Assembly: GCA_012511995.1 (NCBI GenBank)
Contig: JAAZFA010000026.1
Span: 1-10,449, forward strand
DNA: 10,449 bases
Source: Thermoproteota archaeon
GTDB taxonomy: Archaea > Thermoproteota > Bathyarchaeia > Bathyarchaeales > Bathycorpusculaceae
Direction of reading: 5' to 3'
In this document: positions 5,001 through 10,449 of the stretch, in pieces
Numbering within the stretch: the first letter of the stretch is position 1
Layout: the number at the start of each line of letters is the position of its first letter
The notes under the pieces: model-generated
Seen by the model: only the letters and a program-made list of their open reading frames with translations
What the model was told of the DNA's origin: nothing
Databases searched by the model: none
Translations under genes and position numbers: made by a program

Positions 5001-5213
5001 TATGTGTATAGCTGGGCTGATAGCTTTTAGGATTTACGGCTATTCAAAAAGCATTATCGACATAATGAGGGCTTAAAAGGGAATTGCCGGTCCAACTTTT
5101 CCGACAACTAAGCATTAAGCGTTGATATGATTAGGATTAAACAGAGCCTATAACTTAAAGTCACACTCTTTTACATAGCTATCCAAGATGAGGATAAACA
5201 AATAAAGGTTTTA

Positions 5214-5226
5214 GAGAAAAATTCCA
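5214..5226 (-). terminator. Probable end of the elp3-gatD-gatE transcript
   Basis: The minus strand reads GGAATTTTTCTCT, with five T residues (5217-5221), about 20 nt after the gatE stop. The palindrome AAGCGCTT lies just before it but is short. Further T-rich sequence follows. This is a modest candidate. Confidence 0.35.
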
Positions 5227-5240
5227 AAAGCGCTTCAATT

Positions 5241-7145
5241 CTAAGGAGGGCGTAGTTTATGTCGTAAGAGTTTACTAACTAGTTCGGGGTTAGCTTTGCC
5301 ACGGACTTCCTTCATGGCGGCCCCCATCAGCATACCAAACGCGTTCTTGCCAAACTTCTCAATCTGAGCCTTATTCGATGCGATTATACGGTCAATCACT
5401 GGTACAAGGTCTGCTTCGGTAAACATCTTCAAGCCCAAAACGGCGATTGCATCCTGCAAGGGTTTTCCCTCATTCTTAGCCAACCAGCAGAATACGTCTG
5501 GGAGGGCTTCTTTTGCAAGTTCACCTGCTCCAACAGCCTTAAAAAGTGACAAGGTTTGCTCATCGGTAACATTTTCCACTGGGATGCTGTCACGTTTGAG
5601 TGCTTTGACGGTTTCGGTTAAGAAAGCTGCAGTGGTGGAAGCTTGGACACCTTTGAGTTTAGCTGCCTCTTCAAAAACTGGCAGATATTCGGAATCAATG
5701 AGTTGCTTGGCAAGTTTCTCGTTTAAGGTATACTGTTTGATGAGGCGAGCGAGTTTCTTCTCCGCTGGTTCAGGTAAGTTCGTTCGAACTTCCTCAATGA
5801 GTGCGGCGGTTATGGGTTGCGGTGGGATGTCGGTTTCAGGGTACATTCTTGCCGCCCCCGGGCGAGGACGCATAAAGCGGGTGGTTCCATCGTCTTTAGC
5901 CGTCCGCGTTTCTTGCGGGATGATTGTGCAAGCTACTTGTGCACGTTCAACCACAGCCTTGAGTGCATCACTTGTATTCTCTGCGGTATCAGCTACAAAA
6001 ACTACTGCATCAGATTCCGATGCACCAACTGCCTCTCGGAGCGCTTTAACCTCTTCAGCTGTAATGCCATAGTTAGCAAGAACCTCATCGGTGTGGAATA
6101 TTCCGCCAACTCTACCCCAGAACTTTGCATAATCAGACAATTCACTACCTAAACGGAAATTAGGCATCAATTCACGACCAGTTAAACCGTTGAAACCGGA
6201 TAGTTTAACGGCGAGAACTTTGTGTTTTCTATCAACTGCTTTACGGATGACTTTGCTCTTAGTAGCTTGGAATATACCTGACACATCAACGAAATCTGCT
6301 TTAAGGGAAGCAGACGTGATTCCGCGCTTGGCTAAATCCTCTCTGATTGCAATTAGGTTAAGTTGACGCTGAATTTCGTAATCAACAACTGTTGAAATTA
6401 ATTCTAGTGCCTGAACGCCCTTAATTTCAACAAGAGCACCATTTGGTAAGGAGACGTTAAGGTCTTGGCGAATGGTACCTAAGCCACGCATAACCTTTTG
6501 AGTGTCCCGCAATATCCTGCCAATCGCAAAAGCGACTTCCTGCGCCTCCTGCGGCGAATAAATAACTGGCGCGGTGGCTAACTCGATAAGCGGAATACCC
6601 AATCGGTCGATACGATAACGAAGGGTCTTACCCTCATCTTGAATACCAGTTTTGCGGGCTGCATCTTCTTCGAGGCTTGCCGCCTGCATTGGGATGACTT
6701 TGTCACCTACTTTTATCCATCCATCCAAGGCAATTATTGTCGTGCGCTGGAAGCCAGTAGTATTAGAGCCATCGATAACGGTTTTACGCATGACATGCAC
6801 CTCATCAATGGGCTGCATATTCATCATTAAGGACGCGGTCAAAACAACTTTGAGAGCTTCGAGGTTTATTGGGTGCGGTGGCTCCTCATCCATATCCACT
6901 AAGCAGCTACTTTTGTAATTCCCTTCGTAGATGATCTTAACACCTTTCTGAAACTCAAAGTACGCCGCAGGGTCAACTTGACCCAATTCGCTCTGCGTTG
7001 GACGAAGCCGACGTAGAAAAGTGATTTCTGGAGTGTCCTTAAAAAGTTCAGCTGGACAGCTGCAGAACAATTTGCTACCTACGTTTAATTGCTGATGAAT
7101 CTCGAGTCCACATTTTAAGCCAATTTTTGCATAGTCAATTGCCAC
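5241..7145 (-). CDS. gatE: Glu-tRNA(Gln) amidotransferase subunit E
   Basis: Kinase/tRNA-binding subunit of the archaeal GatDE complex, which phosphorylates Glu on mischarged Glu-tRNA(Gln) and uses ammonia from GatD to make Gln-tRNA(Gln). Residues 1-285 are the GatB/E cradle: GLEIHQQL (13-20), C28-S-C30, the acidic SLEEDAARK (157-165) and RQDLNVSL (226-233). Residues about 286-410 are the AspRS-type insertion (GAD) found in GatE but not GatB. The cradle resumes with FMRPRPGAARMYPETDIPP (424-442), and the C-terminal helical and YqeY-like tail ends in FGMLMGAAMKEVRGKANPE. Length (634 aa) is normal and the protein looks intact. The start is GTG 7145; GGAGG lies 9 nt upstream and the codon overlaps the gatD stop by one base (TAGTG), so translation is probably coupled. 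Last gene of the elp3-gatD-gatE operon. Confidence 0.97.
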   Translation of the reverse strand: MAIDYAKIGLKCGLEIHQQLNVGSKLFCSCPAELFKDTPEITFLRRLRPTQSELGQVDPAAYFEFQKGVKIIYEGNYKSSCLVDMDEEPPHPINLEALKVVLTASLMMNMQPIDEVHVMRKTVIDGSNTTGFQRTTIIALDGWIKVGDKVIPMQAASLEEDAARKTGIQDEGKTLRYRIDRLGIPLIELATAPVIYSPQEAQEVAFAIGRILRDTQKVMRGLGTIRQDLNVSLPNGALVEIKGVQALELISTVVDYEIQRQLNLIAIREDLAKRGITSASLKADFVDVSGIFQATKSKVIRKAVDRKHKVLAVKLSGFNGLTGRELMPNFRLGSELSDYAKFWGRVGGIFHTDEVLANYGITAEEVKALREAVGASESDAVVFVADTAENTSDALKAVVERAQVACTIIPQETRTAKDDGTTRFMRPRPGAARMYPETDIPPQPITAALIEEVRTNLPEPAEKKLARLIKQYTLNEKLAKQLIDSEYLPVFEEAAKLKGVQASTTAAFLTETVKALKRDSIPVENVTDEQTLSLFKAVGAGELAKEALPDVFCWLAKNEGKPLQDAIAVLGLKMFTEADLVPVIDRIIASNKAQIEKFGKNAFGMLMGAAMKEVRGKANPELVSKLLRHKLRPP

Positions 7146-8488
7146 TATTGCGATCCTCCATCAACATTTAGGTTCTGTGGGAGTGTTCTTGTCGAAATTT
7201 CGCCCACAAGGTTAGTTTGCATAATTGTCGCTACTTCTTTAGAGTCATTTGTTTGACCCAGAACCCACATAAGTTTGACAAAACTAGTTTCTGGGAACAT
7301 ATCCTCAAGTGGGATAACGCCCAAACTAAGCAAGTCACGACCAGTATTATAGACGTTCATATCCACGCGACCCCAGATACACTGAGAAGCCAACGCAACC
7401 ACAACACCTTTTTCGATTGCACGTTTGATTGCATCAAAACAGAACTTACTAACATGGCCTAGACCTGTGCCTTCAAGCAGGATACCTTTGAAGCCTTTTT
7501 CAACATAGAAATCGATAACTGCGGGATCAAGCCCAGGATAGAATTTGATTAATGCTACTTTGTCACAGAAGATCGGTTTTAGGACCAACTTGCGTTTAGA
7601 GTCTCGTTTCTGGTAGCTATTTGTGTTCATGGTTACTTTTAGGTTCTGTACACGGGCGATAGGAGAGGCGTTAATAGATTTGAAGGTGTCTCGGCGGCTA
7701 GTATGGCACTTGCGTACTTTAGTGCCACGGTGGATAGCGATGGCTATGTCAGAGGAAGTTTCATGCATGGCCAAACCAACTTCGGCAAAAGGCGCCTCAC
7801 CTGCGGCTTTAACAGCACCGATGAGGTTAGTGGCTGCATCACTACTGGGTCGATCTGAAGAGCGTTGGGCACCAACAAGGATAACGGGCACCGGTAGATT
7901 CTGAAGCGCAAAACTAAGTGCGGCAGAGGTGTATCCCATGGTATCTGTTCCATGTGCGATGACCACGCCGTCTATACCAGCTTCGATGCGCTCTGCAACT
8001 TTCGTTGCAAGTTCAGTCCAGTTTTGTGGCGTCAAGTTCTCACTGTAAATGCTAAAAATAATTTCCGTATCTATCCTCGCAACATCGGCAAGTTCAGGAA
8101 CAACACCATATAGGTCGCTTGCAGACATAGCAGTGCGAACAGCACCTGTACGGTAATCAACACGGCTAGCAATAGTTCCGCCAGTGCTCACAATAAAGAT
8201 ATGCGGCAAAGCGGGGTTCTGTTTAGGCAAGGGCGGCACCTCGAACTGGGGGGCAATGCCTTTACCGATTTTTTCTATCTTTACATCGACCGTAGCTTCA
8301 ATCCCGATGTTGTAGCCATTTTTCATCTTAATGATTATAGCAGAACCTGCACCGGAGCGTGGAATCAAGATGCCCTCATAGGACTTGCCTTTGCTTATGA
8401 TTTTAAGGATGTCACCGATGCCACAATCTGTCGCCTTAAGCAACTGTAGTGCATGACCTTTGTAGCCTGAAGCTTCAAGTTCACTCAT
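7145..8488 (-). CDS. gatD: Glu-tRNA(Gln) amidotransferase subunit D
   Basis: Asparaginase-type subunit of GatDE that releases ammonia (from Gln or Asn) and passes it to GatE. Residues 1-85 form the GatD-specific N-terminal domain (GDILKIISKGKSYEGILIPR). The type I L-asparaginase domain follows, with STGGTIAS at 101-108 (T102 the likely nucleophile), HGTDTMGYTSAAL at 179-191 (T181, D182) and K260 in the second-triad position. AQRSSDRPSSDAATNL (208-222) and LLEGTGLGH (337-345) are further family signatures. Length (447 aa) is typical and all catalytic residues are present. ATG 8488 is chosen because GAGGT (8498-8502) lies 9 nt upstream. The start overlaps the end of elp3 by 8 nt, and the stop overlaps the GTG of gatE by one base. 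The tight overlaps suggest matched synthesis of the two subunits. Confidence 0.97.
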   Translation of the reverse strand: MSELEASGYKGHALQLLKATDCGIGDILKIISKGKSYEGILIPRSGAGSAIIIKMKNGYNIGIEATVDVKIEKIGKGIAPQFEVPPLPKQNPALPHIFIVSTGGTIASRVDYRTGAVRTAMSASDLYGVVPELADVARIDTEIIFSIYSENLTPQNWTELATKVAERIEAGIDGVVIAHGTDTMGYTSAALSFALQNLPVPVILVGAQRSSDRPSSDAATNLIGAVKAAGEAPFAEVGLAMHETSSDIAIAIHRGTKVRKCHTSRRDTFKSINASPIARVQNLKVTMNTNSYQKRDSKRKLVLKPIFCDKVALIKFYPGLDPAVIDFYVEKGFKGILLEGTGLGHVSKFCFDAIKRAIEKGVVVALASQCIWGRVDMNVYNTGRDLLSLGVIPLEDMFPETSFVKLMWVLGQTNDSKEVATIMQTNLVGEISTRTLPQNLNVDGGSQ

Positions 8489-10082
8489 TCTTAGTTAACC
8501 TCTTTGAAACATAAACGCCATCTCGCTCATAACCGAGACGCATGTAATATCGTCTTGTTCCTAATGCACTAATGACTAAAAGCTTTTCCAGCCCAAACTC
8601 GTTATGCGCAATGTATTCCGCCTTTGCTAAGAGATCTTTACCATAACCGCGATGCTGCATAGCGCCGTCTTCGCGTTTACCGACTGGGACCAGTTGACCA
8701 TAAACATGTAGCTCACGTACAATCGCACTGGGAACGTTGGTTATTTCAAGCCGATGAGCTTTTTCTGAGGGTATGCGCATACGTAGATACCCCAGTAATA
8801 TGTTGTTTATGGGATCTTCGGCGGCTATGAAAAATTCTTTACCGCCTGATGCTTCATAACACTGGGTTCTAATGTCTATCTTTGACAAATCAGGTTTAAC
8901 TTTGTCAACCTGCATGCGATGCCCCACCTCGCGACACCTGATACATTGACACCTAAACCCATGTTTAGCAAGTTTCTGCTGCACAAGTTCGCGGATGTTA
9001 CTCTTCTTCACTCCTCCTATAATAAGTCTTGCAGGGATATCACGTTGTACACGCATCACTCTAACCCAACACGGTATGGTTTTTTTGATGTTTGCGATTA
9101 CTTCAGCTGCCTGTTCGGTACTGTAGGGGGTGTAATTGCCTTCTTTATACCATTGATAAGCTTTGGTACCCTCTATGGCGAGGCAGGGGTAAATCTTTAT
9201 CATATCTGGTTTAAACGAAGTATCAGAAAAAAGCCGTCTAAACGCTTCAATGTCCTGCTCTGGATTAGACCCAGGCATTCCGGGCATCATGTGATAAACA
9301 ATTTTTAAGCCAGCATCTTTGGCGATTTGCGTAGCATCTACTACGTCGGCAACCGTATGGGTTCTACCTACAGCACGGTAAATTTCGTCATCAGGATTCT
9401 GGACACCCAACTCTACACGGGTAACACCCATGTCGAGCATACCATCGATATGAGATTGTTTAGCCCAGTCGGGCCGAGTTTCGACAGTTATGCCCACATT
9501 GCGTGTTTGACTGACTTCCGCATTTGCTTTTGCCGCCTCAAGGTTAGCTGAAGTTTTACCAGTTATTGCATCAAGACAACGTTGAATAAACCAAGTTTGA
9601 TACTCTAAAGGTGTTGCAGGAAAAGTACCACCCATGACAATAAGTTCAATTTTATCAACCTTATGTCCAATTTGAGTTAATTGTGTAATGCGACTCATCA
9701 CTTGCGCATATGGATCAAATTTATTTTGTGATCCACGCATCGCCGCCGGCTCTTGACCGGTATAGCTTTGTGGTGAACCCATAGTTGGACCACCAGGACA
9801 GTAGGCGCAGGGTTCAAGTTGGGGACATGGATAGGGTTTAGTCATGGTAGCGACGACTGTTACTCCGCTGATTGTGCGTGTTGTTTTGCGTTTTAAAATA
9901 GGAATAAGCAGCTTAGATTCTTGGGGGGTTAGTTGACTAATTATATCTGCGCTGGATGGTACCTTGTCAAGTTGGTATTTGCCTGCAGTTTTGATCTTTA
10001 ACTTGTTTACATCGTTACGTGTGGGGTTTTGCATAGTAAGCAAAGTAGTAATAATTTCTCGCAGTGCGGTTTGATTTGTCAA
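8481..10082 (-). CDS. elp3: Elp3-family tRNA uridine-34 modification enzyme (radical SAM + GNAT)
   Basis: Archaeal Elp3 works without the other Elongator subunits and builds the carboxymethyl-type modification on wobble uridine 34 using acetyl-CoA and radical SAM chemistry. The 4Fe-4S ligands are C86, C92 and C95 in CPQLEPCAYCPGG; MGGTFPATP (150-158), the TVETRPDW region (199-206) and ELGVQ (224-228) follow. A zinc-type cluster C378-x-C380-x2-C383 with H388 joins the two halves. The GNAT domain (about 400-530) carries the acetyl-CoA loop QHRGYGKDLL (476-485) and ALGTRRYYMRLGY (506-518). All expected residues are present in 533 aa. The start is TTG 10082: the frame is closed by TAA two codons upstream, and the conserved N-terminal helix (ALREIITTLL) argues against the internal ATG at residue 17. 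First gene of the operon with gatD and gatE. Confidence 0.96.
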   Translation of the reverse strand: MTNQTALREIITTLLTMQNPTRNDVNKLKIKTAGKYQLDKVPSSADIISQLTPQESKLLIPILKRKTTRTISGVTVVATMTKPYPCPQLEPCAYCPGGPTMGSPQSYTGQEPAAMRGSQNKFDPYAQVMSRITQLTQIGHKVDKIELIVMGGTFPATPLEYQTWFIQRCLDAITGKTSANLEAAKANAEVSQTRNVGITVETRPDWAKQSHIDGMLDMGVTRVELGVQNPDDEIYRAVGRTHTVADVVDATQIAKDAGLKIVYHMMPGMPGSNPEQDIEAFRRLFSDTSFKPDMIKIYPCLAIEGTKAYQWYKEGNYTPYSTEQAAEVIANIKKTIPCWVRVMRVQRDIPARLIIGGVKKSNIRELVQQKLAKHGFRCQCIRCREVGHRMQVDKVKPDLSKIDIRTQCYEASGGKEFFIAAEDPINNILLGYLRMRIPSEKAHRLEITNVPSAIVRELHVYGQLVPVGKREDGAMQHRGYGKDLLAKAEYIAHNEFGLEKLLVISALGTRRYYMRLGYERDGVYVSKRLTKNE

Positions 10083-10114
10083 GTTTTATAGTACCGAACT
10101 ATTGTTGAGGGATG

Positions 10115-10126
10115 AGATAAATAAAC
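10115..10126 (-). promoter_or_regulatory. Candidate promoter of the elp3-gatD-gatE operon
   Basis: GGTTTATTTATC on the minus strand is TATA-like, with its centre about 39 nt before TTG 10082, predicting a leader of about 10-15 nt. A second AT-rich element, TACTATAAAA (10084-10093), lies directly before the start codon. That one would place initiation inside the gene, so it is less likely. Confidence 0.4.
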
Positions 10127-10228
10127 CACTCTAGCGGCGAGTATCAAAATTTGAGCATCATAAGAATAGACATTTCACTAACAGGGTTTCTTCTCCTTCA
10201 AAATAAACGTCCGTTAAAATGAAACGTC

Positions 10229-10263
10229 CAGGTTTTTTTGAACAAAGAACCTGTTTTGCTTTG
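10229..10263 (+). terminator. Hairpin with T-rich tail (terminator-like, no gene before it)
   Basis: CAGGTT (10229-10234) pairs with AACCTG (10248-10253). An inner TTT/AAA can extend the stem, and TTTTGCTTTG follows. It reads as a plus-strand terminator, but no plus-strand gene precedes it, so it could close a small RNA or be chance. Confidence 0.3.
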
Positions 10264-10356
10264 AAAGTATTTGCAAGTCAGTGTAATAGGACATGAATAG
10301 CATACGCGAGCAACAATTTAATCAGTTAAAATAAGTTATTGAATATAGGAAAGCCT

Positions 10357-10376
10357 AAAAAAGAATAACAAGAAAA
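10357..10376 (-). terminator. T-rich terminator of the right-edge gene
   Basis: The minus strand reads TTTTCTTGTTATTCTTTTTT, beginning 22 nt after the stop at 10399. The U-richness fits archaeal termination and supports a minus-strand gene ending here. Confidence 0.4.
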
Positions 10377-10398
10377 GGTAGAATTGACCTCTTGGAGC

Positions 10399-10449
10399 TT
10401 ACATCCAATTTTGACCCGCTTTCCGTTGCAGAATAACGCGTTTCTCATA
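10399..10449 (-). CDS. Probable C-terminal end of a gene starting beyond the window
   Basis: One minus-strand frame is open from the right edge to TAA 10399-10401. It gives 16 residues, YEKRVILQRKAGQNWM, whose charged mix looks coding; the other minus frames give either an early stop or a Cys/Phe/Ser-rich translation. The T-rich stretch just downstream would end its transcript before the elp3 promoter. Sixteen residues are too few to name a product. Confidence 0.4.
   Translation of the reverse strand, partial: YEKRVILQRKAGQNWM

Larger units (their letters stand above)
10083..10398. other. Gene-free stretch upstream of elp3
   Basis: 316 nt with no ORF above about 40 codons and no tRNA fold that I can see. 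It holds the elp3 promoter, two direct copies of AAACGTCC (10205-10212 and 10222-10229, 17 nt apart), a CAGGTT/AACCTG hairpin (10229-10253) and a T-rich terminator for the gene at the right edge. Confidence 0.5.

Noticed and set aside
4989..5240. Possible RNA gene between gatE and the 156-aa gene
   Set aside because: An imperfect TTGCCGG/CCGACAA stem (about 5084-5107) is present, but there is no tRNA fold, no box C/D or H/ACA set and no clear promoter; it looks like ordinary intergenic sequence.
5584..6152. Long plus-strand open frames of 111-162 codons
   Set aside because: They lie fully inside gatE on the opposite strand. Their translations are Ser/Ala/Cys-rich without any domain, while gatE is complete and conserved across the same bases.
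8919..9308. 129-codon plus-strand open frame
   Set aside because: Antisense to the radical SAM and zinc region of elp3, whose catalytic residues are intact; no family features in the shadow.
10328..10448. 40-codon minus-strand ORF from ATG 10448
   Set aside because: Its translation is rich in Cys, Phe, Ser and Asn with no ribosome binding site visible in the window, and its downstream half overlaps the T-rich terminator-like stretch.
10384..10449. Plus-strand frame from TTG 10384 open to the right edge
   Set aside because: Only 22 codons are visible, with weak AAGGT upstream; the minus-strand frame in the same bases has better composition and a T-rich downstream signal. Not excluded, but unsupported.
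1..10449. Defence system, mobile element, CRISPR array or integrated virus
   Set aside because: No transposase, integrase, nuclease cassette, repeat-spacer pattern, terminal inverted repeats or composition shift. The MazG-like protein alone is not evidence of a toxin-antitoxin or defence module.

Overview
The window looks like a chromosomal segment from an archaeon, most likely of the TACK superphylum; a Bathyarchaeia-type lineage is my guess, but the sequence alone does not prove it. The archaeal call rests on GatD/GatE (the archaeal-only Glu-tRNA(Gln) amidotransferase), an archaeal Elp3, a Rio2 kinase, an Sm-like protein and a PyrI regulatory chain. TATA-like promoters and Shine-Dalgarno motifs of the GGTGAT/GAGGT type agree. 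Base composition is moderately AT-rich and even across the genes. About half of the genes appear to start at TTG or GTG.

Layout. Positions 1-116 hold the coiled-coil C-terminal tail of a gene that begins outside the window. Positions 117-439 are mostly non-coding, with one doubtful small ORF. Two plus-strand genes follow: a MazG-like nucleotide pyrophosphohydrolase (440-820), a strong hairpin terminator (822-862), and a YkgJ-type cysteine-cluster protein (876-1298). The latter converges tail to tail, with a 4-nt overlap, on pyrI (1295-1759, minus). Upstream of pyrI on the same strand is a winged-helix/RDD fusion (1824-2534, minus), with a perfect 16-nt palindrome in the gap between them. Rio2 (2703-3602, plus) has a clear TATA box and probably a leaderless mRNA. 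It converges on an Sm-like gene (3604-3849, minus) with a one-base gap.

A gene-poor stretch (3850-4191) leads to a tiny, very hydrophobic membrane protein (4192-4446, minus) and an unrecognised 156-residue protein with a possible C-terminal winged helix (4518-4988, minus). The right half is one minus-strand operon, elp3-gatD-gatE (10082 down to 5241), with overlapping start and stop codons. Positions 10083-10398 carry its likely promoter and a hairpin. The right edge probably holds the last residues of another minus-strand gene.

How the genes fit together. Most are informational housekeeping: elp3 (tRNA wobble-uridine modification) with gatDE (making Gln-tRNA(Gln)), Rio2 (late 40S-type ribosomal subunit maturation) and the Sm-like protein (RNA binding). 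PyrI adds pyrimidine control and the MazG-like protein possible nucleotide clean-up. I see no mobile element, CRISPR array, rRNA or tRNA gene, and no defence system. The points most worth a second look are the membrane-bound winged-helix/RDD protein with the palindrome next to it, the two unrecognised genes at 4192-4988, and the tRNA-decoding operon.
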